Source of the DNA: Litoditis marina
Taxonomy: Eukaryota; Nematoda; Chromadorea; Rhabditida; Rhabditidae
Assembly (NCBI GenBank): GCA_964036275.1
Contig: OZ038433.1
Coordinates: 16,870,257 to 16,934,256 of the forward strand
Direction: 5' to 3'
DNA: 64,000 nt
The position numbers and the translations under genes are program-made. Shown piece by piece: positions 24,186 through 36,191 of the stretch. Within the stretch, counting starts at the first letter, position 1, and each line of letters starts with the position of its first letter. The notes beneath the pieces are model-generated. The model saw only the letters and a list, made by a program, of their open reading frames with translations. It searched no databases and was not told the origin of the DNA.

Positions 24186-26738
24186 AAGGAATGAAAGGTC
24201 CCTCATATCTTCATAGAATTGGACAGGCCGTTCCCACAATTGTTCCAGATAGGCAACTACGCCACTCCTCAAACAACCATTGTTCTGAAATAGTTTTGCA
24301 AATATCGTTGAAAAAGCGTTTTCACGGAATTTGTTGAGTGCAAATAAAATACATATCAAACATGATCTAATGTTCTCTAATGCTGATCCCATTTATTGAG
24401 ACCTAAGTTGTTCCTGACTGCCACATATCTAGGAGAACGTGTTTGTACCTTGTAGTCTCGTTGGTTGAATGATCCTACGCTCTATCCAGAGCAGGCTCAT
24501 ACAATGTGTGTTGTCATATCCAAATGTGTCTCTAGTTTTATCCTGTTACCTGCTGCTACAAAACCCGTGAACCACATATAACTGTTACCAAGTGTTACCG
24601 TGAGACGAATAGTAGACGTGTAGTTCGACCAAATTTCGAAGCTGACGTCAACGGATTGTAGAAGAAAGTTGTATTCGATCACAATCGGCACTGAAAACAG
24701 CAATTTCAAAAATGAGATTTAACATTTAGAAGGCTTTCTTTCATGAATAACGTATTATTTTTGTTTCAATCTTTTAGAGTTTATAGTAATAAAGGTTCAT
24801 AAGATACTACCGGAATTGAAATGAACTTCAAAACGCCAACCAATCAATCTTTGACCTGACAATTCGAGCACATTACTGTAAAGTTATAAGTGGGTGAAAA
24901 AATATTCAGCTGGAGGTGATATTGTCACAGTACACTTTTACGGTCGCAGAACAGGTAAAATGCAATTCGGAAACATGGGGTTGTCGAAAAAGGCCATTTT
25001 ATAATGTCAAAACGCTACAACCCACTTCTGTCGGCGTTACACATGAGATATCTCCAATTGCTGAGAAATTTCAAATCTTTCAACTTTGTTTTGCTGATCG
25101 TCAGGCAGCCTTCTAGCCTTATTACTTGAAAACTGACCAATATATCACAGAAAGTACTTATTTTTAGTTTGATCAGGCACCGTAGCAAAGTCATATGAGT
25201 GGTTGACCATGATCGAGGACCTGATCATTGGCCACATAGTCACTTATATATAAAGCTGAAAAGAAATTTTTTGACTTAAATTTAATGATTAAGTAAAAAA
25301 ACAGTCAACTTCTTATGTATAAGCATAGTTCAGCTACTTGGGCCACGTGGTGACCAGATAGTTCAGCTCAAAGGTGACCTTTTCATGAGACTCTGCTGAG
25401 GTGCCTGATGTTGGATGAAATTCTTTTTGATCATTGGTTCAACATTCTCAGATTATACGTTCAACAGATTGATGATGTGAGCAGTCATTTGTCCACAGGC
25501 GAGAGAGTATGTAGATCAATGAGACACAGAGCCGTGAATTTCTCTCAGAAGGTGAATTTTACATCACGAAACTCGTATCCCAACAAGGAATGTAAGAGTT
25601 GAAAAATAGCATATGTTTGAGACACAGGTTGGAACAGAACGCCGGTATATTCATGTGTACGGCCTCTAGTGAGGAAACTTACGTTCTGGGGGACCCGCAA
25701 TTCTCCGGAATGGGTGAAACCGGATTCTTCGTTGATGGTGATATTTCCTCTGATTACAGTGCATCCTTTCAGACTGGGAAGATTAGCAGCAGTTAGAAAC
25801 TCATCAATGAAGTTACACACTGGAAAGAGGATTACCAAAAATGGAATAGTTTTTAGAACACAGCTTCGCAATTGGCGGGGCCCTGTCTGTCATTCCAACA
25901 TTGGTTGCGATCCCAAATACCACAGAACATTGTCATAGTCGGTTTCAATGTATATTCCATTAAAGTGTATATGTATATTCCATTAAAGCTGCTTAAATGC
26001 TTAGTTGAAAGTTTCTTCATGAGAAGACTCCGAACGATTGGCGCCAATTTCATGCGATTAGCAAACAATAAAAGCGAGAGAGCATAGAGACCAGACATCT
26101 GCGTCTTTCCTATTCTCACAATCTATCGTCTGCTACAACAGTGTTCATCATGTCAAACATGCTTCAGATGGACGACTGCTTATCTGTGCCGTGCCCCCTT
26201 TCACAGCTGAGTTCAACACCTATCTTGTGCAACAAGTTTGATTGGACTGGTTGCTGTTGGATAGGTTTGACCACAATTGACACTGTCCTTTAGAATTCAT
26301 TGCACTTGAGTCTTGGCTACCATCGATGGGTGGAACGAACAATTTGTTAAATCCAGAACAACTCTTAAATTTCGGTCTTTTCATTAAAAAACAGCTCTCT
26401 CGAAAATTGGACGGCGTACTGTAATAAGGTTATCAAATGACACTATTCTACTGGCACTGCTGAAATGAGAGCAACATTAGAAGATCAGAGCAAATTGCAG
26501 TTTGATTTTTTCCTCTCCCGGCAGCGAAATCTCAACAAAATTTGCTCTCCAGGGAGTAATGGTGGATAAGGCCACAGAAGTGTTTACTTTTACACCCTTA
26601 CCACACTCACGTATTGACTGCTGTGTATATAAATCAAACTACACATGGTGATATGTTTTACAACTCACGTGCAATTTCCAAATGTTTTCTCCATTTTCGA
26701 ATACGATTGCTTTCCGAAAATTTTGATGTCTCCGCAGT
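24186..26738 (-). pseudogene. irld-type L-domain gene, degenerate paralogue
   Basis: Exon homologues of the 12.8-20.5 kb gene lie in order on minus: 26669-26738 (DCGDIKIFG...FGNC), a decayed third exon near 26457 that keeps only TASRIVS before diverging to a stop, 25683-25819 ([20 protein letters not shown], 137 bases as in the paralogue), 25026-25124 ([19 protein letters not shown]), 24599-24690 (PIVIEYNFLLQSVDV, 92 bases) and 24186-24284 (NNGCLRSGVVAYLEQLW). The exons for the second L domain are absent. The 25124 exon lacks a usable in-phase acceptor and carries TAA at the ancestral start. The last exon has lost its donor and runs towards the RTE insertion, and no transmembrane exon follows. 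Some transcription is possible, but an intact receptor is not encoded. Confidence 0.7.
25167..25408. mobile_element. MITE with GGCACCGTAGCAAAGTC ends, copy 2
   Basis: Starts CAGGCACCGTAGCAAAGTC and ends with a drifted complement before TGATG. It lies between two exons of the degenerate L-domain gene. Confidence 0.75.
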
Positions 26739-27139
26739 CTGAAATTTAGCCAAATTTATCACGACCGAACCTTTTCCCAGACTTTTCTTATCAATCTCAT
26801 TTCGTTTCGTAGTGTAGCACAGCACGGGTGTCCTGTTTGGCATTAGTATAGAAAACCAAAAAGTTTTCCAACTAAGAATTTGGCAACGTGTCAACAGTTT
26901 TTGAGGTAGGTTTTGGTTAGTTTTCCATGAACGGGAAAATTCTGCAAAAGGTCTGTTTCCTTTATTACAACGTAGTGCAGACGTGACGCCGTTCTCAACA
27001 GTGCAAGCGAATTGTTGCACTCGTTTCAGCACCCCCCCCCCCCCGCCCGATTCCGAGTTTATTTTACCTGCTTTGTAGTTTGATCCCGGTGCGTTTGGCG
27101 CACTTTCGAAGTTTTGCTGTGTTTCAACTCCAAACTACA

Positions 27140-27564
27140 ACAAACCTCCCATGGGGAGTAGGACGGGCCACGGTGAACATTCGACCGATTTTGGTGCGGA
27201 TTGTTTCCTCCAGGGATCTCCCAGGGGAAAGTTGCTAAATAGAGCGAAGATATGCCGTGTATCTGAAAGTACACCCTATTCGTTCTATGTGCACTCCTAC
27301 AGCGCTCAGTGGATGGTTTACGCTCCATAGCTTACATGGATTTCCTTCTCCCGTTATGGAACAGAGAGGGAATGACACTTTCTCAAACAAAATCTCGTTT
27401 GTCAGCTTCTTTTCAAAAAAACAAACAGGTAGACCTATGAATAGTTGGAACTTCATTCAAAAATCCTTCGACGAAACAAATATCACCATTTCCACTAGAT
27501 TCGTACAGCAAACGACGACTCCGATGGAGAAGTACAGCCAATATCTGATCTCGAAATCGTTGAT
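27140..27564 (-). pseudogene. Fragment of the Srbc-like chemoreceptor (TM1-TM2 exons)
   Basis: The minus strand repeats the first two known exons of the 4.8-10.7 kb receptor. At 27564 the text reads INDFEIRYWLYFSIGVVVCC, against INGFEIRCWLYFFIGIVVCC there, but a TGA follows in frame after SSKDF. The second exon (from about 27256) keeps IHGISSL and a PW motif but has a deletion before it. Nothing further downstream is retained. It lies beside the degenerate L-domain gene, as the intact receptor lies beside intact L-domain genes. Confidence 0.75.
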
Positions 27565-28579
27565 CTAAACATAAACGATTCAATCAGGATTCAATCACAT
27601 ATTCAATTTGTATAGAAACTAGGTTACTTGTTTACTACTAAAAAGAAGAATTACCAAATTCTCACAAAACTATCGATAACCGTTCCATGGAAAGGTAATC
27701 GATAGTATAATGATAATTTAGTAACTTTTCAGTGATACTTTAGTAACCGTTCATAATAAAAAGGCGGTTCACGAATTTTGAGTGAAGAAAACAGAATCAA
27801 ACTTGAACCACAGTGGAACATACACCGTAAGAATAAAGTGTGAGGTTAATAATAGAAAGAGCAAACCCTATAAATATAAGACTGTGGAATAATATTGTGT
27901 TTCCTGAAGCGTTTCACTTCTCAGGAAGTAGTATTGAGAAAAAGAGTTGAAAGTGCAAAAGTCTTGGGTTAGTAGATATTATTCTTGCACTGGGGACAAC
28001 AACAGTACAAAATAAGACCTCACAGACAAACTTTATGTGAAATCCCGTCTACGTGCAAATTCCAACAGATAAAAAACAATCTAACAAATCGAACCCAAAA
28101 AATACAACGTTTTTTGCATATCCATAATGTTTCATATGACAAATAATAGAACTAAACGATGTAAGCTTGTTGAACGTGGATAATTGGTATGTGAACTGTA
28201 GAAATCATGAGGGCTGATTATCGAAAGATTCCAATGTCTTCCAATGTCTCGAAGTCCCATGGCAATGTCCCAATGTCTCAATGTCTAGTTCCATATGCGT
28301 TGTGCGTATTGGTCATTTACGTCTCTAACACTCAGTCCTCTGGCGCTCTCTCAAATCACACTCTCTCATGTCACTGTCTCGCACTCTCCGTCTATTGTAC
28401 TGTCTCTGACATGCTCTAGATTAGTCGACGCCACGCATGGAAACGAGACATCTGGATATTGGAGCGAGACATTGGGACATTGCGACCTTGAAATGAGACA
28501 TAGCGACATCGGGACATTAGATCGGGAGATCGGGACCTATAGAGATTCAGGCCCATAAAACAGAAACATGCGTCCTTCA
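27565..28579. other. Intergenic; quasi-palindromic ATGTCTC/GAGACAT region
   Basis: No exon seen. 27660-27760 shares the word ACCGTTCCATGGA and TAGTAACT-like words with 57118-57690. 28230-28545 repeats AATGTCTC and GTCCCA words on its left and GAGACAT and GGGACAT words on its right, an imperfect long inverted repeat. Confidence 0.5.
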
Positions 28580-30403
28580 TCATTCGCATCTGGAGCCATC
28601 AGTAGCGATGAATGATCCATCAATTTCGTATTCCCACTCATATCTCATGCGGATCTGAGTTACTTGGGTTTTTCCAGTTTTGAACCATTCTTTGTTTGAC
28701 CTGAAAAAGCGACTGACCAAGAAGCAACTGATCTGTAATGTTGTCAGCAATTTTTACAAAATATGCTTTACGGATTTTGAAAAATGAACTACAGGATCAA
28801 TCTCATAACTGAGAATTCGAATAACCCGGTTAATCAAAGGGTGATACATTCCTATTTTGGATATAACTATTGCACTCGAAGGAGCGCCACCTGCAGGAGT
28901 GACTTCACTGAGACCTGAGAGATATCGCGTTGACTATCTTGCAGGAACATGTAAAATATATGGTCAGATTATTCAGATAATCGTATGATTCAATAGTCAT
29001 TGATATGTTCGACAATTAATGAATCTACTCACAACGTATCTCACGAAATTATCTCTTGTCTGAAGTTCCGACCGCGCTCAATTGTCATTCAGTATAGCTA
29101 CTTTATAGGTTATACCAACCCAAACGAAACCAACTTGATTCTTACTGAAACCTCTCGCGGGGGTACACATTTCCAGCTAAAGGTGCACTCTCCGGAAGAA
29201 TAGTCTCTAGCCAGAGTCCACTCATTCCGATCGGTTTCGTTCCCGCCATGGCGCACTTCGTATTTGGTGAGACCAGAAGTGTAGACCTCGTCAGTCGCAA
29301 ACTTGGTGAGCAATGGCGACAGAAGACTGTACCAATCACACACATCTTCAAAGAAAGACAGAATAGAATGCCGATTCAGCTACCGAAAGGACACCACAGT
29401 ACGTATGCTAGAAGATCCCGGTAACTTCATCTTATGCAGCGTCTCTCGCTCTGCCTTACTATTTCTTGTCTCAATACATCCCGCCGGGAGTTAAAAGCAG
29501 AGATATAGCGTCTGTCTGAGGAGACGCAGGATGGGATGAAGGTGCCGGAATCTTCTAGCATACGTACGCAGAGTGGTAAGAGCAATCAATTCATGCAATC
29601 GCCCCCAAGTGCGTATTTAATAGCTTGTGAAAGTGGATAAACTCTTTAAAACAGATCCATACTGTTAACATTTAAGATGTGAACACAAACTATATTTGTT
29701 TCTGTCAAGTATCCTACTTGAGTGTTTGAATAGCTGCAGAGCAACACATTCAAACCATTCTGAAGTAACAATTGGTCCACAATTACACAAAGTAGAAACG
29801 CGTTGATAAGGCCCTCAGAGAAAAGAGGCAACTAACTATCCGAAGTTCGCAACGGAATTGATCAATAAAACGTATTTGTTTGAGATTATATCATAAAACA
29901 CCTTTGTAGGTGGCCAGCAGAATGTTCGTTATATGGAAGGTAGATGCGGGACATTCGGTTGAATCTTTCACTTTCAGCCATCCAACTTCGGTCGATGTAG
30001 AATCCAAATCGAAGGAACCATAGTAGCACACTTTGTCTCCCGCCCTGGAAATTTTTCTGAATTACTGAAAAAATTCAGCAAAATCACATGAAATGGACAA
30101 CCAACTGCTACGCTGTTTCCATAACATAACACATGAACGTTTGAATAAATCTTACGTGTCACTGACCAATTTAGCCATCAGAATCAAAGCACAGGCCTTT
30201 TACGGTAATTTTTTGCGGCACAAGAAAAAAAAACAAAAAAAACATTAATGCGTAATACTACAGGCTTGAAATGAAACAAACTCCTCAATCACGGCGTTGC
30301 ATGTTTCCTTTTCACTGCAGATTTCGAAGGAACAACTGAAAACACGCAACGTCCCGTTGTGCGGCTGTACGCTTCCCTTGGTATTTTGATAGAAACATCC
30401 TTC
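28580..30403 (-). CDS. Cysteine-rich secreted-type protein, unknown family (best preserved copy)
   Basis: Exons on minus: 30282-30403 (EGCFYQNTKG...CSFEICSEKETCNA), 29902-30044 (DKVCYYGSFDLD, EVGWLKV, TECPAST), 29152-29345 (DVCDWYSLL...DEVYTSG...CTFSWKC) and 28580-28700 (EWEYEIDGSFIATDG, ending RCE). The first two junctions join in phase (E and D codons restored); the third does not with the sites I tried, so a small exon or other donor is missed. A signal-peptide exon was not found.
Paired cysteines and the CC-x4-CN-like end of exon 1, complete in the other copies, recall Ly6/uPAR folds, but I do not recognise the family. Copies: 56833-58784 and 61150-63104. Exons 1 and 3 keep identical or near-identical lengths between copies, which supports coding. 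Function unknown; probably extracellular. Confidence 0.6.
29400..29567. mobile_element. Palindromic MITE of the TGCTAGAAGATC family
   Basis: Ends are perfect inverted repeats, ACGTATGCTAGAAGATCCC and complement; the body is a long imperfect hairpin. It lies in an intron of the cysteine-rich gene. Relatives at 11172, 11458 and 48050. Confidence 0.75.
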
Positions 30404-31019
30404 CTGGAAAATACGATTTTTAAATACTTTGGCGAAATAATAAAAGTTATCTCAACTGACAAACACATTTTGAAACACCTGACAGGATTTACTAAATTGT
30501 GACCAAGCGGCGTATTAGTTGTATTACTCTTATTCCACCCTGTAAGAACTTACGGAAACTATCTAGGAGAAAGTAAGCGAGACTCATCCAAGTATGGCAA
30601 ACGTGCCAGCACGAAGTTCCTCATGCGGATAACTTAATCTACTGCCTGGGTCGGTCGGAGGCCAGGGCACCATATTTTTCTTGCAAGACTCCTCGTAAAT
30701 TTCTTCTATACTAGAAGTCAATTGGATAGTAGCGTAAAATAAGCGTTCTAATGAGACATCGTGCATTTTGTCAATGCACGTTTTTGGGTTCTGCTGTGTT
30801 TGACATGTTTTACGTGACAGTGCAATTATCTAACAGTATAAGTACCGCCCGATACGTTGCAAAACAGGTTTGGAACTCCCTTAACCGCGGCTGCTCCTGG
30901 ACAAACTAAACTACCTGCCGTTTTTTCTTTTGCATTTTTAGATGTACAACGCAATTTTACGTCCCGAGCAAGCCGACTGACACTAAGTTTATGCCTTTGC
31001 ATCCCATGATACAGGATTC

Positions 31020-31218
31020 TCGAGTCGTCGTCAACGGAAAGGCGAGAGGGTACTGTATATCTCACTTTCCGATGTGTACGCACACATGTCTTCGATTGAA
31101 ATGCTTGCTGTTGATGTGCTCTATTAGCGCAGTGTTTAGCACCCTACTACGAATCTTTTGCTCGCAGGTTCAATTCCGGCGAGCGACAGGAGTTTATAAA
31201 CCTGGCACTCACTATATT
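31020..31218 (+). repeat. tRNA-related SINE-like element, copy 3
   Basis: Full-length copy: starts GTCGTCGTCAACGG, ends GGCACTCACTATAT. A box TAGCGCAGTGTTTAGCACC; B box GGTTCAATTCC. Confidence 0.7.
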
Positions 31219-31874
31219 ATGTAATCACGTCTGGGCCCCCAGATTTCTCAGCGTTTCCCAAAGGAGACATGTCAACTCACAATTAGGGAGATTTGGGTCA
31301 GAAAGAACCAAAACATGTGGTCGGATGTTTCTGTGAGAAGGGAAGGCGCTATGAGGAAGAGTCACATTTCACTAACGGTTATTGTTCCTTTTCACACTGA
31401 CACCTAGCAACAAACTGAGACGTGTCACGACCACCCTAGATGTCAGAGAAAAACATTAAACCATGTTTCACCAACTGAATAGAGAAGGTTAGATTTTTGG
31501 AAAAAAGGCTACTGGTTTTCGAAAAGTTCGGTAACTTCCTGATGGTTAGAGTGCATTTTAGATGAAACGCATATCGGACTTTGTTCAAGGTTAAGCCAAC
31601 TCTTAAAAATCGTTCGTCAGGTTTCCACAAATGGTCAAGTAGGCGCCTTGTAAACCCAAAATGGAATATGTGACAGTTGTAAATTCGAACCAACAGAGTT
31701 ATTTATAGCACATCGTACTCAGAGAAGTTTATTGTTGTCGTTCCAGAGTAAAGTAATTAGGTTGTCACTTTTCTTTTCTTTTCTCGTAAAATTGAATCAC
31801 CAAGCAACCCGAATTTCGAATAAACAAAGTTATTTCTAGTCTGCACTGTATCCTTGGATTCGTCTAGTCTAACC

Positions 31875-33174
31875 ATGTTTCTCTATCCGGACTGGTTATG
31901 TTCTACCGCAATTATACTGTATCGAATTATCATTGTAAAGGCGAACCCAGGTAACATCGTATACCAGTTATATTCATTCAGAAATAGAACATTCACAACA
32001 ATATGTCAGTTTCCATTGTGAAAGCGGACAAGTTCCTATTTTTTTTAGACAGTTTCTTGACAAGTGTGCGACGTTCAAACGTATACCTGAAATCAAACCC
32101 TGCATGATGAATTTTGTGAGAACCAACAGCCGTGAAGGGATGGTCAGACGATGAAGTGTTATACAAAACGAAAAATAGCGAAAATGTGAAACTCTTCAAC
32201 AATGTAAACTAGTGTTACGCTTCGCACAATTGTGATATACCGTCGAGAGATATTTAAGAACGTTTCAGTTGATGAACTGTTTTTTCTGCCCATGGTTTTC
32301 GATTCCAACGTTGTTGAGGCCAGCTCACACATTGTTGGTACCAAGATTATGCAAGTCGGTAGGTGACAGACACAAAAACACCACCACTAAACGTATTCAG
32401 AAATAAAAGTCTTAAGAATGTCTAGTAAACCAGAAATGAAAGTCATAAGAATGTCTAGTAAACTGGCTTGAGCCTCCTTCAATTGAAACAAAAGCACCAT
32501 ACGGTAAACACATTTTAACCTAATTTTACGCGATCCATGTTTTTTTAGGTACCCAGGGGTACCTGCCTAATGCAATGCACGTCACCAGTTTTGAGCTTGT
32601 TTTTTTTTCTTGGTTTTTCGACTCAATTAGTAATGTACACAACGTATCAACACTTGTCAGACTAAGTCTGAAGACAGTATTATTAAACAGAGTGATCGTC
32701 GTAGCCAAACTTTGCTTAAATTCTCGATATATGCGTAGTTTGCTACCACCGGGCAATCGAACCACATTTATAGGAGGATCATCGCGGGTGTATTGCTCAT
32801 AGACAGTATGCTCACAATCGCGCGCATGTAAGCTATGGGTATTGGACATTATTTCAGACGGAATGTGTGATGTGTTCTTTCTGGTTGGCAACAAATCATG
32901 CTTCGCCAGGGTCAACTACTTTCCGTGAGTTGAGAGAGACAGCTCTTTTTTACTTCCCCTATATACTAACAATCGCTGCAGAATTGTAGACGTCGCTATG
33001 GTCTTTGCCAACGGAAAGGCGGAGGGTAATATATATCTCAATTTCCGCTGTGTACGGAAACATGGCCGCCGTGAAATAAACCGCCGTGAACAACAACGCC
33101 TTTCCGATAATGTCGGAAATAGACATGAAATGACAAACTTTGTGTTTCTATTCAGCTTGCAAAGCAGCTGTTAA
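31875..33174 (+). CDS. Small secreted protein, 83 aa, tandem copy A
   Basis: Four exons: 31875-31950, 32269-32358, 32858-32924 and 33156-33174, all with GT/AG borders and matching phases (1, 1, 2). The signal peptide MFLYPDWLCSTAIILYRI is followed by a mature part with DELFFLPMVFD, EASSHIVGTKI, DVFFLVGNKSC and the terminal LQSSC before TAA. Copy B at 36192-37554 has the same exon lengths and splice sites and differs mostly by conservative changes, which argues for a real gene pair. I do not recognise the family; the FFLP segment faintly recalls CUB-like secreted nematode proteins, but the protein is too short for a full domain. Two cysteines in the mature part could form a disulphide. A SINE fragment lies in intron 3. 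Confidence 0.65.
32993..33068 (+). repeat. tRNA-related SINE-like element, 5' fragment
   Basis: Matches only the first about 75 bases of the family (GCCAACGGAAAGGCGG, TTTCCGCTGTGTACG); the tRNA-like half is absent. Inside intron 3 of small secreted gene A. Confidence 0.6.
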
Positions 33175-33498
33175 TGATATGAATAGTTCTCTTCTTCTGC
33201 CTGTCGAAGACGGTCGTTCATAAGTTTATTAAAATGTGGCATAAGTGGAGAAGTAATGATAAATGAATGAAACGTGCGAATGAAAACATTTAAAACGACA
33301 ATTTTTTTTGGTACTCAGTTGAAAAAAAGAATCGTGTGGTTCTGATCTAACAACTATTAACTGTTTCTCTACGCTCTCTGTGTTTCACATAGTTATATAC
33401 TTTGACAAATTCACACTCAAGTATTTTACAAAAAAACTTGGAACTATATTATATCGTTAAGCCCAGACAATCGTGGCTAATCTGCTTTTTTGAGCCGG

Positions 33499-33708
33499 AT
33501 GAAAACTCTCGATCTCGACGTGAAACCTATGCCGATGTATGTGCTCTTCAAACACGTAGAAGGCACATTCTTCATCAATGAGAAGGAAAAGATGGAAGAA
33601 ACGTCCGTCTTTGTTGCTGAGTGGAGATACTTGACACAGTCTGCCAACTACGACAAGAACAACAATCCCCCTCATTGGCAATGGGCAAGTGACCATGCAA
33701 CCCAATAA
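33499..33708 (+). CDS. Hypothetical 69-aa ORF or terminal exon
   Basis: Reads MKTLDLDVKPMPMYVLFKHV, then GTFFINEKEKM, VFVAEWRYLTQ and PPHWQWASDH before TAA. Composition and codon choice look coding. TTTTTTGAG just upstream could be an acceptor, so it may be a last exon. It is absent from the other half of the segmental duplication and ends next to a palindromic element. No family recognised. Confidence 0.35.
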   Translation: MKTLDLDVKPMPMYVLFKHVEGTFFINEKEKMEETSVFVAEWRYLTQSANYDKNNNPPHWQWASDHATQ

Positions 33709-33719
33709 GAACCCATATT

Positions 33720-33841
33720 CGGCCGTATGCATGAAACATCCCGGGCCGGGTTGGAATGCTATCCCGAGCTGAATTGGCCGGGAAATAGCTCGGGATAGCA
33801 TCCCAACCCGGCCCGGGATGTTTCATGCATACCGCCTCTGG
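33720..33841. mobile_element. Near-perfect hairpin element (ATCCCGGGCCGGGTTGG), copy 1
   Basis: About 55-base arms: GCATGAAACATCCCGGGCCG on the left and its complement on the right, around a short centre. Copies at 37828-37927 and 49235-49351. Confidence 0.85.
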
Positions 33842-34258
33842 AGCATAAAATATGCTCTCAATTAGAACGTAACTCCAATTCAGACATTCGTTCTAAACTA
33901 CTGACTCTAAAAACTCAATGTTGCTTCATTATTCTAATGTAGAAAGAGAGTAAAGGTTGGATTTGGTTGATACCATTAAGGTAAATATGAAAGGGCAACA
34001 GACAAATGTTTTGAAACGAAAGTCAATCTAATTTAGTTTCAAGTTTCCGAAAAAATGAATTTATTGTAACTGAAAAAATTCTGGTTACAACTCACAACGA
34101 TCCAGCCAATTTTCGGTGGTAAAAAAAACGAGATTAGCCCTTTTCTCTGAAGCCTGAACGCTAGTAAAGTATGGCCAAGTTAATAAGAGCAACAGTGGAA
34201 AAAAGTATAAACTGTTGAAGGTAAAGCTGAGTAATTCAAGAAACTAGAGGAAGTTTAC

Positions 34259-35258
34259 CTGTTTTCTCTTGCTGAACTTGTGTTTGTGTTTGTAGAAGCA
34301 GAATCCAGCCACACACATGGCAATCAGAATGGGAATGATAATGAGGAAAATCCACCAGGGAAACGATTTCGATCCTGGAAAAAGTACAATTGTATGCGGA
34401 GATCAAACTACAACTAAAACTGGTTCTCAACCGATTGACGTCAAATTAATCGATAACTAAGTTCAAGCTAAACTCGTACTGAAGTGAAACCAAAAAACTT
34501 GCGATTGTATCACATTTATACAGAAGAAGGTTTCAAATTAAATGTGCCCGAGATGAAACATGATACTTTCTTCCATCCAAACTCACCAGCAACATCCATA
34601 GTCGTTGTTTCGACAAACAGGCCCGTTTCATCTGAAATAGGTTCTCGTCACAAAGAGATATTCTCTGAAGCCTGAACGCTAGTAGATACGCTAGCTCTGA
34701 AAAATAATCTAGTAGTTTTCCAAGGTCTTACGGTATTCACGCGGCTCTATGGTATATTCCCACGCTTGCGGCATTCGCGTAACCTGTACTAGAAACGACA
34801 CACTGGCGTTTATAGGGAAGAAAAAAATCTGCTCTCAATTAGAACGTAACTCCAATTCAAACATTCGTAGCGAACAAAAAAGATCTAGTATCCGTTCATT
34901 GGCCTCTTTATTCCTTGTACACATTTGATTCAAAACTAATATAGTGTAAAATGAATCAGAACAGAAGTATATTTTGTCTAACAAGGATACAAAGAGATAC
35001 AAGAGATACAGAGAAAAAGAGAAAATGAGTTGGAAACCGACCAACAAGAAACCTTTGGAGACGGAAAAAATGAAAACAATGTGTGCCACATCATAAATAC
35101 TTGTTCTAGCTTCTTGACTACGAAGATGAAGAATTATTTGACCTGATAACGGTAACAACCGGCGGACAAACCTCCGACACCAGTTATCACGCCGCCCTTC
35201 GCGACAGAACCAAATACGAAGAATGCTTCAACAAGGAGACCATCAATGTTCCTTGCAC
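34259..35258 (-). CDS. Unknown type I membrane protein, 3' part
   Basis: Three exons on minus join in phase: 35151-35258 (IDGLLVEAFFVFGSVAKGGV...GLSAGCY), 34587-34631 (ETGLFVETTTMDVA) and 34259-34374 (SKSFPWWIFLIIIPILIAMC, a helix followed by KHKHKFSKRK, a basic stop-transfer signal). The last exon continues into a donor GTAAAC, so a tail exon lies downstream. Exons upstream of 35258 are not resolved; coding-like text near 35640-35830 is a candidate. The small juxtamembrane exon followed by a helix exon resembles the end of the L-domain receptors, so an L-domain relative is possible but unproven. It is encoded opposite to the small secreted genes within the duplicated segment. Confidence 0.5.
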
Positions 35259-36191
35259 CTGAAGTAGTAAGCCGAAGTTGCCCGGAATCCTGGTTTTTCC
35301 TAGTTCTCTGATTTTTCGTATACACTGTTTACTATGCTTTGTTCCATTTGTAGTTTGAATCCGCGCTAATGGGAAGGAACTTCTGTTCATTTTTTAATAT
35401 GCTTTTCACTATTTAAAGATGCCAACTGTTTTCCTTAGAACAGAGTTAAATTAATATATCTTTTCTAGCAATGTTGCGACCTAATTAGTTGTATTGGGTT
35501 CAGATTTTGGTGAAAATGTCAACCTTACTTGTTTTGTATCGGCTACATTGTTTACATTTAACCAAACTCAAACAGAATAAACTGAAACTTGAGAAAACAA
35601 AAAAATTGGTAGATACAAAAGTTTGCCGACAGAATTTGTTGTTGATAGTTCTGTAACTGGTGGGAAAACTCTGATGGAAATGTCAATTTCCAAAGATGGT
35701 TCGTGAAAAAAAAACACGTTTCCGATAATGTCGGGAGAGCCACAAGAAGATGCGAAAAAGGTTGTCGAACCCTCACTGGAACCATGATGAAAACCTCTCG
35801 AAGCTCGAAAACAGAACCCAGTTTTCAAACTCTCACTTCGCGTTCCAAAACTGAAACAGTTGAGCTTCCGAACAAAACTTGTGATTTTGGAAATGCAAAT
35901 AGTCTAGGACTCGGGACACAGAAATTTGATTTTTTTGAAACGTTCTTCGCCTTGATTAAAAACTATTCATCTGCAAGAGCCTGGAAAAGGATGTATTATT
36001 CACAGACATGATTCAAATAGAACAAAACAAAACATGCAACGTTCGTCAGTTCTAATAAAGATAATTGTTTATAGCCCATCGTAATACAGAAAAATTAATT
36101 GTCGTCGTTTCTGAGGGAGGTAGTTAAGATCTCAATTTTTTCTGTCAGATGAGCTCACCAAGCAACCCATTTTCTATTGTTCACTCAAACC

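Noticed and set aside
30584..30766. 60-aa minus frame as first exon of the cysteine-rich gene
   Set aside because: EESCKKNMVPWPPTDPG looks coding-like, but no donor joins it in phase to the exon at 30403; left unassigned.
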